Positions 12,160 to 24,867 of a stretch of DNA of 64,000 bases are shown piece by piece (position 1 is the stretch's first letter; the number at the start of each line of letters is the position of its first letter). The translations under genes and the position numbers were made by a program. The notes beneath the pieces were generated by a model. The model was not told where the DNA came from and did not search any database. It saw nothing but the letters and a program-made list of their open reading frames with translations. This stretch comes from Amblyornis subalaris (lineage: Eukaryota > Chordata > Aves > Passeriformes > Ptilonorhynchidae), in NCBI GenBank assembly GCA_018881555.1, contig JACAXG010000069.1:3581403-3645402 (forward strand), read 5' to 3'.

Positions 12160-15131
12160 GTAAAAAGAGGCTAATAATTTAAAAACTGAAACCATTCTTT
12201 TTCATTTTCCCCAGCCTATCTCAGTATGTTGCTCTGTCTTCAGCAGTGTGAGTGGTTGGAAAGGTATTACCATGGTATCTCAGGCTGAGGATAAGAAACA
12301 ATTGGCTCCTTCAGTAGTAAACCATACTTATATCAACTTAAAAAGAAAGAATTAATTGTCAAACAGACCTAAACATTCATTTGAACCCTATAAACAATTG
12401 CTAGAGAAAAAGAGAAAAACAAGGGGGAAGGAAAAGCGAAACAATAACACTATCTGATGTTTAATAGTTTTATAATTATAAAACAAAACTGATTCAAAAA
12501 ATCTCAGTGTGAAGACTTGGTTCTGCAGAATCAAGCCTTAAAATAATTCAGTTCACCTATTACTTCACAATTTTCAAAGATACTTAAGTAGGCCATTTGA
12601 GAACCCTGACACAGGTTTTCATTGCTGCCATTAGAAATGAAAGAACAAGTTAAAATGTCAAAAATATTTTTTATAGAATAAAAATAAAATCAAGCATGCA
12701 GGATGCTTTGCTCCTACAAACATGGCAATATTTCATATACCTTTTGAGAACATTTTTCTCAACAGAAATGTATCACAGACAGCAACCAGTTTGTAATGCT
12801 TCTGCAAATCAATTTTTTAACACTGGCAAAATTTTCAAATTACCGACATTTTCTACTTTTAAAGAATGTCTAGAGCATCATCATCCCACCTAATTCTTTT
12901 CATAAGCTAATCAAGCTTTCCCCTCAAACTACCCTGAGTTTTTGGGGTTCCACTGTATCCTCTGTCTTTCAGCCACTTCAAATTAAAGTTCTATTTAATA
13001 TTCAGTCAGAATAGATTCATGACTACTGGAAAGCAAAAGACCATTTGCTAAGGAAGATTTTAATTATCCTTACATTCCTTGTAGCAATATATCCTGTTAG
13101 CAGATCCATAAGATTATTCTATAGTTAATGTGATCAGTAACATTCCATTACTTTGGCTTGAGTTTTTGTTTGTTCCTGCCTGATTGTGATGAGAACACAT
13201 CCTATCAAAAAGCTAGTCCAGAAATCTGCACATGATCCTTTTTTTAATAAGACGTGACTGTCAAAATAAAAGGGCTAAATGATCACACAGAAGACGTGAA
13301 GTCCAATTATATTAAAACAGGTGTCTGACGTGTTGCAAAGTTAAAGATATCATTAGGACCTGAGAAAAAGGAGAAGAGCAGTCACATGGGTCCTTAAGAG
13401 TGATACCAGTAACGTTGGTGAGAATAATAGCTGCTGACGTCTCAATGAAATTAGCTACAGCAGAGCTGGATTATGAGGCACTGAAATAGTACTCTGAGAA
13501 CTCAGAACTGACCTATTAATCACATACAGAGCTAAAAAGCCCTACTGGGTACTAAAAGCTCACCAATGAGAATGTAATTCACCAGAAACTTTCTGATATT
13601 TATAGTCACAGACTATACACAGAAGTAGGGTATGTGAGAAAAAGAATCATTAAATAAGTATTCTGAAACTTCTTCTGAAGATATTTCATCTTGATTGAAT
13701 GGGGGGAAAAAAAACCACACCAAGAAAATAAGGTGATATGTTTGCTAGTTTATCACTTTCAGAAAATATTTTCTCAAGAATTTACTATCCTTTAAAAAAT
13801 TAAAGGGAGAAAACTCTTTATTAGTTTTCAGCAACAGTCATCACGGTTTTCATCCTGTGTGTTATTGGTATCAGTGTTCTATAATGCTTGCAGCAAGATG
13901 TGCACCAAGAACTATATAGAAAAAATGTATCAGAGGTACTAATGTTGTCTTATGAAGAAAAGATATAAGCATTTAATAGGAACTAAAAGTAATTGACAAT
14001 CATAAAAGTACTGCAAATAATAGTGAAAAGTGAAACGTAATGAAAGTAAGCACCAAATGTACCAAGCATTACTGAACAAATAAAAAAGAAAGCATTCTTA
14101 AATATGACTCAAACTATGTGCTTGAAACATTATCTGGAAGTTGTTGAACAAACATCTTACAAAAATCATCTGTTAAAACTCTATCCCTTCTCTCTAGTGA
14201 GGAAAAGCAAAAATATTAAGGTATTGCCAAATAGGCAAGCTAAATGAAAATAGAAACTATTTATATAATTTAATGAGATAGAAAAACACAGTATGCTTGT
14301 CACTGTATTTCAGATATTACATTACTCTCCTGATAGAATATGCACAAAGGAACTAAAGTGATATAAAATTTCACCCAAATAATTCATGAATAATGGAAGA
14401 GAAACTTAGGCTCTCAGTAAAAGATATCCAAGCTGCTAGTAAGTGATTAGTATGTTAGCAAAAAGAAAGCCTACTGTATTTATTTTGGTTACTCAGTTTA
14501 TTAGAAAAATTGGAATTCAAGAATTTCAGAAAAGTACGCATTTTTTCCTGACATACAGTACATACAGAAAATCTTCAGCAGAAAAAATGGAATTATCAGA
14601 TCTGCAATGCCTTGATAATAAGTACACTGTATACTTGACTTTTTATTTACCAAATTATTATCTTGAGACTATTTTAAAGAGACATTTCATACCAAATCAG
14701 GTTGAAAATACTTGAATTACACAGCATAGTGAAATTGAAAGCTATCATCAAAGTTATGTTCAATTACAGCAAGCAGTTGTGCTCATTTGTGTTAATTTTT
14801 TTGATCCAAATGAGGTACGAGACCTATGTATTAAAGGATTATAAAATAATCTAACAAGGAAAAGTGAAAAGAAGTTTGCAAATAATACTGCCGAAGTAAA
14901 TAGATTTTTGATTTGGTTATCTAATAAAAAAACCCTTAAAAATCAATTTGGATTATTCATAAATTATTTTTAATCTGTTTTTCTCACCGAGATGAAAAAC
15001 CTATTGAGATAAGAAGCTGCTGCTAGGGGCATCATAATTTATTAAACAGTTCTGCCATGAGACAATAGGATCTACATTTAATTGCTTCTGCTATTTGCTG
15101 ATTGCCCTATTCACCTTGGTACAGAACTACT
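12160..15131. other. AT-rich non-coding DNA
   Basis: No repeat family or supported gene is seen. The open frame at 14443-14715 begins at GTG, with its first ATG at 14452. It encodes 87 residues from that ATG with no recognised domain. The region reads like intron. Confidence 0.55.
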
Positions 15132-15620
15132 ATGGGAGCATTCTACGTAAAATATAATGTCTCAGTGAAAAGAACTGCAATAAAGACATGTAAGATTACT
15201 ATGTGGCCTAGTATTCAGGGCATTCTACAAGCCTATGGAATGGGAGAAAACAAACTCTCTGCCTTCTTGGTGTTATTTTTGGTGGACGACCATCAAAACC
15301 ATAAACACTCACTTGAGCTGGCAGACTGCTCCAGCACAGAACTACTTTTATGCAGTGAATTACCTTTTTACACACAGAAACTATTAATGCAATTTAAGCC
15401 CAAAGTGCTCTCGGTATTGACGAAAACCAAAGAATGGTTTTCAAAGAATGCATTGGTGCAAAGGTCTTCTACTGTTATAAATCCCATTTTCAAAGGTTTA
15501 AATGAGTTTTTGAACTTTCTTTCTGGATCTATTATTACATCAATAATCTATTTTCTCTATGGTTTCATCCATCTCTTTTTCCTTGTTTTAGTAACTTTGA
15601 GAAAAGTAGCTGATCAGTAG
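15132..15620 (+). CDS. Orphan ORF, 162 codons, possible C-terminal membrane segment
   Basis: This is the longest ATG-initiated frame outside repeats. The open frame extends upstream to 15102, but the first ATG is at 15132, with A at -3 and G at +4, a good eukaryotic context. The product would be 162 residues ending at TAG (15618-15620). Its C-terminal part is hydrophobic (IITSIIYFLYGFIHLFFLVL) and could span a membrane. The N-terminal half has no motif I recognise. An acceptor-like pyrimidine tract ending CTTGGTACAG sits just before the ATG, and ACAG|GTAAAT follows the stop at about 15645. In 64 kb of AT-rich DNA a frame this long can occur by chance. Codon use is not distinctive and no family was recognised, so it may be non-genic. 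Confidence 0.15.
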   Translation: MGAFYVKYNVSVKRTAIKTCKITMWPSIQGILQAYGMGENKLSAFLVLFLVDDHQNHKHSLELADCSSTELLLCSELPFYTQKLLMQFKPKVLSVLTKTKEWFSKNALVQRSSTVINPIFKGLNEFLNFLSGSIITSIIYFLYGFIHLFFLVLVTLRKVADQ

Positions 15621-16620
15621 CCTCTATCAATTTATTTTTGGACAGGTAAATAATTAATACATTATTTTAAAAAAAATTAATAGTTAAAATAGAATGAGAC
15701 CCCAAATGCATATCAAATATAATTTAAAATATACTTAAATGTTAAGTTTACACATTTTACATACTACTCATATTACTTATACTTACTTATATTAGCAGTT
15801 GCATCACTAAAGCAATTTTGCCAGATGCCTGTTACTCCCAAAGTTTAGTTCCCAGAAATGACAGGTAAAAAAACCCAAACAAACAAAGAAAACAAATGCA
15901 AAACAATCCTCAATCAACCAACTAACCAACAACAACAAAAAAAAGTACTTAAATGAATTCATTCACCAGAACGGATTTTCTAGCTGCCCTGCTGTCATAG
16001 GCTCCACATGCTATAAACCTTTTCACACCTATTTTTAACATGCAACAGTCAATTACTTTCATGTATTTCTCCAATATGCTATTGAAGATCTGTTCCAGTG
16101 GCCAATTAAACCCCACTGATTTCTTCTATTTTGCCAACACAGCTCTAAAAGAGAAGTATTAAGAAATCCAACAGATCTGTAGCTAAATCTGCCTAGCTAT
16201 GTTGGTTAAACTTGCCCTTAAAACTCTGCAACAATAGAGGACTAACAGGCAAGACATTTCTTTTATCATCTCAAGCTCATCTTTATCAAGAGTTACTTTT
16301 CTAAAATTATGGGGTGTTTTTAGTAAAAATTGTCTTAGACTGCTATCTCCTATCACTGCAGATATGTATTTAGAATACAAAAATTACCTGATATTTGCCA
16401 TTCAATTTCAAAGTGCACGAGGAATTCTGATGTTCGGTAATTGAAAACCTATGTGCAGTAACAATATATACCACTGCACACATTTGTACACCATTTTTTT
16501 ATTTCCCTGTCCTGACTTCTAAAGTAAAGAAAAAAAATTCAACAATATCATATATAGTTTTCTCCTGAAAAGGAAACTGCATCTATTCGTAAGTGTAAGT
16601 CTCACATGAAAATCCCTTTT
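15621..16620. other. Non-coding DNA with A/C-rich tract
   Basis: The section at 15865-15945 is almost purely A and C (AACCCAAACAAACAAAG-type, then CAACAACAAC). It is complementary in style to the G/T-rich tracts near 47.9, 48.5 and 50.9 kb. No gene is supported. Confidence 0.5.
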
Positions 16621-16624
16621 TCCA

Positions 16625-18067
16625 GCTACCTAAAAGTCATGGCAGTCAGGTGAAGTCCCCAGTGACTGGAAGAAGGGAAACATTGCATCCATTTTTAAAA
16701 AGGGTGAAAGAAGGACTCTGGGAGCTACTGATCTGTTAGCCTCACCTCTGTGCCTGGGAAGATCATGGAACAATCATTCTAGAAGCTGTGCTACTGCTCT
16801 TGGAGGACCTGGAGGTGATTCAAGACAGCAAGCATGGCTTCACCAAGGGCAAGTCCTGCCTGACCAACTCGGTGGCCTTCTAAGACGGAGTGATTACATC
16901 AGGAAACAAGGGAATGGCTATGGATGTCCTGGACTTCTGTAAAGGCTTTGGCATGCTCCTGCACAACACCCTTCTCTCCAAATTGGAGAGAGATTAATTT
17001 GGTGGATGGACTACTCAGTGCATAAGAAATTGACTGGATGGTTGCATCCAGAGAGTAGTGGTAACCAGCTCAATATCTGGATGGAGATCAGTGATAAGTG
17101 GTGTCCCCCAGGGATCTATACTGGGACCAGGACTGTTTATTATCTTCATCAATTACATATACAGTGGAATCAAGCAAATCTGCAGATGACCCCAAGCTGA
17201 GCGGTGCTGTTGACACACGTGAAGGATGGGATGCCATCCAGTGGGACCTGGACAAGCTCAAGAAGTGAATCCATGTGAATTCCATGAGGTTCAGCAAGGC
17301 CAGGTGCAAAATCCTGTATCTCGGTTGAGGCAACAACCAGCATCAAGACAGGCTGGGGGATAAAGGGATTGAGACCAGCCCTGCTGAGAAGGACTTGGGG
17401 GTGCTGGTGGATAAGAGGCTGGACATGACCCAGCAATGCGCATTTGCAGCTCACAAAGCCAAACGTGTCCTAGGCTGCACCCAAAGCAGCATGGCCAGCA
17501 GGGCAAGGGAGGGGATTCTGCCCCTCTGCTCTGCTCTGGTGAGACCTCACCTGGAGTAGAGTGTCCAGGTCTGGAGTACTCAGCACAGGAAAGACACAGA
17601 TCTGTTGGAGTGAGCTTAGAGCAGGGCCATGAAGATGATGAGAGGGATAGAACAACTTAATTACAAGGAAAGGCCAAGAGAATTGGAGTGGTTGAGCATG
17701 GAGAAGTCTCCAGAGTGACCTTATGGTGCACTTTCAGTACTGAGAGAGGACTTTAAAGAAAGATGAGGAAAGACCTTTTAGCAGAGCCTTTAGTGATAGG
17801 ACAAAGGGTAATGGTTTTAAACTGAAAGAGGGTAGAAGCAGTCTAGAACTATGGAAAAAATTTTTTCTAATGAGGGTAGTGAAATATTGGAACAAGTTGC
17901 CTAGAGAGGTGGTGGATGTCCTTTTGCTGGAAACATTTAAGGTCAGGCTGGAAAGGAGCTCTGAGTAACCTGATCTAGTTGAAGACGTCTCTGCTTATTG
18001 CTGAGGGGGTTTGACTAGATGACCTTTAAAGGTCCTCTCCAACCCAAACCATTCTTTGATTCTATGT
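16625..18067 (+). mobile_element. CR1 LINE, 5'-truncated, ~1.4 kb
   Basis: This is a decayed CR1 copy covering the last part of ORF2 and the 3' UTR. Near the 5' edge the sequence corresponds to the reverse-transcriptase region (an AGTCATGGCAGTCAGGTGAA-type segment, then a stretch readable as HGFTKGKSCLTN). At about 17098-17130 it encodes [11 protein letters not shown], a standard RT block. After 17400 it matches the conserved ORF2 C-terminus, including a stretch resembling LVRPHLE around 17536-17556 that is broken by a stop. It ends with CTCCAACCCAAACCATTC and the TTTGATTCTATG tail at about 18065. Frameshifts and stops are numerous and no long sense frame remains, so it is an inactive fossil. 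The 5' boundary is approximate. Confidence 0.9.
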
Positions 18068-18191
18068 GATCCCACAACAGACTCAGAACACTAGAAAAAA
18101 ATCTTCCGTATTTTTTTAAGACATGCAAGCACACATTTGTGCTTTCTTCAAAGTATTCCCTAACAAACATTAATGATAGTGCAAAACTTAC

Positions 18192-18308
18192 CAAGGACGT
18201 CAAAGCTTCTTTTGATATCAGAAATACGATACATCTTAAAGCCTGTAGCACTCACTGCTGGTATGACAAATCTTGTTCCAAATGTATTGATGTCCTCAAC
18301 TTACGTCC
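18192..18308 (-). other. Candidate minus-strand exon with possible start codon
   Basis: On the minus strand the exon would begin after TTTTAGGTTTCAG (18309-18311) and end at a perfect donor, CCTTG|GTAAGT, at 18192/18191. An in-frame ATG at 18234-18232 (A at -3) opens MYRISDIKRSFDVL, leaving one base for the next exon. The frame is also open for 22 codons upstream of this ATG, back to a TAA, reading segments such as FGTRFVIPAVSATGF. The piece could therefore be a 5'UTR-plus-start exon, or an internal coding exon with a weaker acceptor (GACGTAAG or GTTGAG). I do not recognise the peptide. It lies 120 bp beyond a CR1 tail and 12 kb from the CpG island at 30.7 kb, which would suit exon 2 of a minus-strand gene. 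That link is inference. Confidence 0.3.
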
Positions 18309-21300
18309 CTGAAACCTAAAACTGAGGCATCTTGACTACTCAGCATTTTTAGAGCACTTCAAGCACTGGTGAATAGCTAGGAAAGAAGAGTATGTTTGTA
18401 TGAAATTTAGGTATGCCTCCAATTATCTCATTCTGTGTTTTCTGTAACTGACAGTTAAAATACTGAGTGCATTTTCAGCAAGGAAAATATTATATCATCA
18501 TTGTTCCGAGAGGTTCTGGTGCTTTCCCAATCCTTGCTCCTACCTACGCTATCGATAATGTGAAAGAGTAACACCACTGGACTAGCGTGCCATTCTGTAA
18601 GTGCATTCTTCCTCAAGAGCTCAGAGGCAGCTAAAGCACTTAAGATCTATATAAGGGATTTTTGAAAATATTCAGGATATGATGTTACGAGATTAAAATC
18701 GCTGGCTATCAGAGATACGGACTAATCATTACCGCAGACTGCATTTGGTCTGTGTTTCTGTCCCGAACATGTCCACATGGATGATGCTTTGAGTCTACTG
18801 TTTGTCACCCATGTGTAACAACAGACTTCACTGGCACCATTGTTGCAGTACACCCCAGCCGCAAGAGTAAGTTGTTGCATGAAGAACACAAAGTTTAGAC
18901 ATCTTCTCCAGTGACCCACCTGCACAAACTCTGTTTGAGGGTACAGGAGGCAGGAAGTGCTGAGCTGACAAGTAGCTCTACAAGGGTTGTGCCTGGCCAT
19001 ACACTGCCAGGAGCTGGACTGCCAGGACACAGAAGTCCTTCCTGTAGGAATAGGACAAACTGGAGGCATTTTCTAATCAACATTGTTCTATAAAAGATCT
19101 TAAGTTTTAAAACTTCTATCCTCTAAAGTTTGATTGAAATTGGAAGATAGGTTCCAAAGCCATAAAAGGGGGGAAACAGATACATATAATCATGTAGGCC
19201 TCATTTCTTTAACAAACCACAACAAAAATTCACATATGTAAATACTTATATATACATGAGAGTTTCAAAGCACTTCTTCCTGCCCAGCATTCTCTACCTG
19301 CTCACTTGATTAAAACCCAGTAAAATATCCATGAATATATGGAAAGTAAATGGCATTTCAGGAAAGCAGTGAACTTAAATTCACAGTCACAAGTCTGTAT
19401 GTTTATTTTATGTTTTCCAAGTATCAAAATCTTTTTCAAAAGTACTACATAAGGAGATAAGCAGTTTTCAGGTTGGTTTCTTGTTTGGTGTCGGGGGGAT
19501 GGCAGAAATGAAACATTTAATGAAAGTTACAAAGAGAAAGACTGAAAATCTTGTAGGTATTACTCCATGTATCTGTTTTCACTTGTGATTTTAACTTTTT
19601 ATTCTTAATATAGACGCTACTACGTGTCTGATCAGATCTTTTCTATATGCAAGTTCTAAAGGCAGATTCTGATACACTGTACTGTATTCTGTTTCAGGAA
19701 GTTGTTTCATTTTGCCTCTCAGAATTCATTTTTTTAATATATAGTGTAACATATGAAAAAATGGCCTGAGCATCTGATCTTCTAGTAGGATTGGATGAAG
19801 TGATGGTTCAAAAATGTTCATTATGCAAAAAGCTTCCTAAAACTTTTATTCATAGTCACTTTGCAGGGGATAAGCAATGCTGTAAATCATCTTCTTTAAA
19901 ACCCTTCTTCTACTTCATGGAACAAACAAGTGAGCCTCTAGCTGGTACAATCCCTACCTTATTATGACTTAATCTCTGATTCCTGCTTGGTTGCCATAAA
20001 TAGGCAGATATTAGCTCAGCTGCAGCTCAGCATGCATACCTTTTAGTGACAGTGGCATTCCCAGTGGCAGTTCACTACAAGCCACATCTCCTTGCAAAAT
20101 GAAATCCTACAGAAAGAAATATGATTAGGCTGTGAGGATTATACAGCATATAGAGACCCCAGTCCTGCTAAAGATACTGTATAGTATATAGCTCACCAAG
20201 GTGTGCTTCAATGACTTAAGTATAACAGCATTTAAAACTTGAAAATATTTATTATATATATAACCAACATAGCACCTTAACTGTATTTTTATCCAGCTAT
20301 AGTGTCTAATGTCCCAAACTAATCCCCCCAATAAAAATCTGCCTAATATTGGAAAAGGTAGTTTCAGTATTTGTGGGCTGGATATTCCAAATACTGTTGA
20401 ATTAGAAAGAGGAATACAAAACCAAAAACAGACTCTCCTTCTCTGGGCAATATCTAGGATTATTGCACCTTCATAGGACAGGTCACTCTGTCACAGATAT
20501 AGGAGAAAGACCACTTTCTATGTCAGATATTCAAAAGGCTTTAAAATTCTTTGGGGGAACTGTACAGTGTCTTCTATACTTTCACCCTGAAGAACATTCC
20601 CAGGACATTTAAGGTGAAAAGTCCAAACAGTAACAGAGAAATAAGAGGTTGATTTGTAACCTTTCCCAAATCTCCATTTCAAGGTTTTGGTGTTAAAGAC
20701 AAGAAAAACACACTCTCTCAGCATTTGAGATAACCAGTAGGAAATGTGGAAGGGCTGCAAGTGTGTCAAAAAACAAGTGGATGTACCGCTGGGTATCTCT
20801 CAGCCTACACATGAAAATATGCTTTTCTGTATGACACTACCCTAAAATTCAAGGAATATATCTCCCACTTTTCTCCCAGGTGTAAATTTCTTCATACCCC
20901 AAAACACTAAGTAGCTTATGGGAAAAAAATGATAATTTTTATTTCACTGTGTCTATTTGGTTTATGTCCTATTTGGAAACAAGAAGATAAGACAACATCA
21001 AAGATGACATGATGGATGTCAGGTGAAAAAACTGTCATATAGTAGAATATATACAGAAGTCAAATATAGCAAATGAAATTTCGTGGCTGATTTGGAATGT
21101 CTGTAAAAGTTCAGACCCACTATTGACAAATCAAAATATTGAGGAAAGGCAAAACACAGAAGCCAAATAGCAGTTATAGGCCATGTTTGTTAGGGCAGTT
21201 ATGCCACGATATGCCATGAGACCTGTTGCATGAAATGATACTTTATAACGGGCAGGGAAAAAAGGAGTGACAGATTTCAAGACAGTTGCTGGGAACTTTC

Positions 21301-21856
21301 ACATCCTCTATAACTTGAAAAGCATTGAATAAAATACCTCTATCTGAGTTTAAGAATTAAATAAAGTATCTGAAGTTGGAAGTCTAAGTTATTATTTAGA
21401 GGCCTAAATATAAAGAAGTTGATGAATGGATGCAATCAAATGCAAAGCTCAATATATTTACTTCTCACACCAGTACTACTTTGGTAAATAAATCTGCTAT
21501 TGGAGGATGGTATGATTTGTACATTATTATTTCACTAAATCAAACCTATTAAAATTTCATTTTTTGTCCTTTATAGGTAAATTTTAGTTTAGTTGATCAT
21601 CGATTTCCATACATTTCTGAATGTATCTAAACACTGACTGTGACATGAGACTTGTTCATCTGTTTGAAGTTCGGAGAGTGGGTATGGATGACACACCTCA
21701 CTCCTTCAATTATTACACTTACCCAATTAAAGACAAATTATCCCAAGAAGTAAACAGTGGGAGATGACATTCTTAAACTCACAGATCTTGAAAACAAAAT
21801 TGCAAAAATGGTCTAAAATGCATAAAATCTTAGATCCAGATAATGGATCAAGAGCC
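18309..21856. other. Non-coding DNA with one GC-richer patch
   Basis: Most is AT-rich and featureless. Between 18720 and 19080 GC rises and a minus-strand ATG frame of 115 codons (18722-19069) is open. It is Cys/Ser/Thr-rich and matches nothing I know. The patch may be a decayed repeat. The frame alone does not support a gene. Confidence 0.45.
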
Positions 21857-22540
21857 GCTTTGGGAAAAGAGACTTAGGGTAAATCTAAATGTGACTCAGC
21901 AATGTGCGCTCACAGCCCACAAAGCCAATTGTGCCCCGGGCTGCATCCAAAGCAGCGTGGCCAGCAAGGCAAGGGAGGGGATTCTGCCCCTCTGCTCTGC
22001 TCTGGTGAGACCCCACCTACAGTGCTGCATCCAGCTCTGGGGTCCCCAGCACAGGAAGGACATGGAACTGCCGGAGTGGGACCAGAGGAGGGCCATGAAA
22101 ATGACTAGTTGCATAGAACACACCACACATGATGAAAGTCTGAGAGCATCGAGGCTGTCCACCCTGGAGAAAAGGAGGCTCCAGGGAGATGTTATAGCAC
22201 CTTCCAGTAACCGAAGGGGGCCTAGAGGAAAGCCAGAGAGTAACTTTTTACAAGGACATGTAGTGATAGAACAAGGAGGAATGGCTTTAAACTGAAAAGG
22301 GAGAGGTTTAGGTTAGCTATTAAAAGAAATTTCTTACTGTGAGAGTGGTGGGGCACTGGAACAGCTTGCCCAGAGAGACTGTAGACTCCTCATCTCTAGA
22401 GGAGTTCAAGACAAAACTGGATGGAGCTCCGAGTAACCTGGTCTAGTGGAAAGTTCCCCACCCATGGCAGGAAGGTTGGACCTAGATGAATCTTTAAAGT
22501 CCTTCCAACCCAAACCACTCTATGATTCCATGATTTTTTG
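21857..22540 (+). mobile_element. CR1 LINE 3' end, ~0.68 kb
   Basis: The copy begins within the ORF2 C-terminus and runs to the 3' tail TCTATGATTCCATGAT near 22536. From about 21890 it parallels the 17.4-kb copy closely (CAGCAATGTGCGCTCACAGC, then the GGATTCTGCCCCTCTGCTC stretch). A frame of 150 codons stays open across it (21843-22295) and contains ASKAREGILPLCSALVRPHL, the recognisable ORF2 C-terminal signature, but it starts in non-CR1 sequence and lacks the RT and endonuclease domains. It is a 5'-truncated, inactive element. Confidence 0.9.
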
Positions 22541-24867
22541 TATCAGGATGATTTTTAATTCGTCAATATTCAGTAAAAATAAAAAATAACAACTAAAGTT
22601 CAGATCCACCAACCAAAATTTTCCCCTTAAAATAGCAGTCAAAAACACAGTTAACCTATTTTTAATAGATCTCAAGTATTTAATTGTACAGTAAATGAAA
22701 ATAACACTGCAATCAATTATTTGATAGGTAAAACCTCCTCACTTCCCTGAAGGCATTACTTGCTCCTGAAGGCATTACTCACCTGCAGAGAATATAGTTG
22801 GATACTGTAGAGGGGTGGGTTGTCACAGATACAAAGGCAAACAAAACCAAACTTTGAAACATTTCTTCCAGTTACTAATCCTCCAGTTACTAATGCTAGT
22901 GGAGTGGCAACTGGATGTTATGTAATTTCCTGGAAGAGAAATCCATGCGCATATTTCACTGGGGTCCATGAAGCTCTATGCTTGATGCTTCTACTCTTTA
23001 CCAGAAAGGCTTTTTCACCATGAAGGGCTTGTCCATTTCTGAATCCCCAAGGTATATAAAAAATAAACTGTACTCTTTTTTTCCAGTTTAAAGAAAGTTA
23101 AACGGAAAACTTTTGGTTGTTTGTGAGTAACAGAGGGTATACGGACATCAACAGAAAACAAATTGCTCTTAAAAAACTGATTGTTTAAGAACTGGACTTT
23201 TAAAATCTGTTCAAATATATTTGTAAAGAAAAATAAATCCATTAATAATGTGAAATAAGACACATGAAAGGAATGGAATATCAAATGTTATGACACAAAA
23301 TGGATTTCCTTTTTTTTCCTTAAAAATGTTCTAAAGATCATGTTATTGTTCAAGTAGGCATAGAGCTGACCTTAGAATTTCACCAAATAACTGTTGTGTC
23401 AAGCCCAACAACTTGTGAAGGACACACAAATGTTCTGCTAGAGTTACACCCATATGATAATCTATATGATTCAAACTTTAGCTTCTGACATTAAAAATGT
23501 ATCCATATGTCAGATCAAACATTTGTTAGTGGCTAAAGCTAAGAATTTGGTCAGTGTTATACAAAAAATCATTACATAAGGAGCTACATTTCATTGCAGA
23601 TGGAAAGAGGTTAAGTCATCTCTTTTCACCTCTGTAAGAACTATCTGTTTTCATGAAAGGAACAAATCATCATATGTCATACCAAAGTAAACCAATTAAA
23701 ATGAGACAATATGAAATAATGCAATCTAAACTAATTGCTTCAGACAATTTAAAATATGAAGCCATGGCGCCTTAAAAAAAACATTAAATCTTCCACATTT
23801 CTTGCAATATTACCGAATAAAGTCATTCAGTAAAATTGAAATTTGTGACATTAAGTAGGCTAGTGATCATATTTTTGAGAGGTGAACTAAGCTGAATAGA
23901 ACTAAAAGACACAGATTCCTTCACATAACTGAATTTGAGATTTGGGTATACTCAATTTCACTATAGCTTTCCAGAGGTTGAATATCTTTAATATTCAGGC
24001 AATTGTTTTATTTAGTTCTCAACAGCAGGAGAGTTACTGCCTAAAAAAGGCAAAATAAAAATTTTCATACCCTTTTTCCCTACGCATTTTTAATGTTGTA
24101 ATAAATTCTCAAGGTAATCTAGGAATATTAACCAAGCTAGTTGTAAAAGTAGAGAAGTAAATGCCCTTTCTTTCTGTTAATATTTTCACATGCTTCATAG
24201 TATAAATGGATCAGACACTTAGAAGTAGTTTCCCAAGAAAATTATTCATTCCTTTCTCAGATGCTGTGGTTGATTCTATCCACTCCTTTGAAGCCTTTTA
24301 TTTTGTGCCCTCCATTTTCCTAATTCCATGGAGTGAGTCACAGAGGGAAAATTATTCTGTTTATTAACATCTACTGACAAGTAGCTTTTACTGGAAATAT
24401 TCTTGTATTTTGTAATGGTTAAAATAACAATTATCTTAAATCATTCTGCTATGATCAAAGAGTTAAGTGAGTCACAAAACATATCTAGCATCATCAACTC
24501 AGTTTAGGTTTCAGCAGGCAATACTGAATTAACATTAGAATGAAAATTGCCACTTAGTATAGTGTATCAGTGAAAGCTAACTAATTCTATTTTAATGAGA
24601 TAAAGGTATAATAAGCTGTAAATTATAATTGTTGACCAACCTTCTTCATTTTTTGTCAGCTTTCAACATTTTTTGTTGTTCTTTCCCCATCTCTCTACTC
24701 TTCTCCCTGCCCACAAATAATGTGTTGAAAATATCAAACAAAATAGTGAATCTTCACTTAAAGACCTGGGCAATTCTTTGGCTCTCTCTGAATGCCAAAT
24801 ACATAGATTTCCAGTAAACCTGCTAATTTACCAAAATATTTAACACTATAATTTCTTTTTCCAATAG
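22541..24867. other. AT-rich non-coding DNA with short tandem duplications
   Basis: Two small duplications lie close together: CCTGAAGGCATTACT at 22746-22760 and 22765-22779 (19-bp period), and CCAGTTACTAAT at 22868-22879 and 22883-22894 (15-bp period). No gene or repeat family is supported in the remainder. Confidence 0.5.

Noticed and set aside
21843..22295. 150-codon ORF
   Set aside because: It is a chimeric frame running through a truncated CR1 ORF2 end and has no complete enzyme domain.
24251..24340. Acceptor TTCCTTTCTCAG with GTGAGT donor near 24331
   Set aside because: One open frame only, strongly hydrophobic, with no match; such pairs are expected by chance in DNA of this length.
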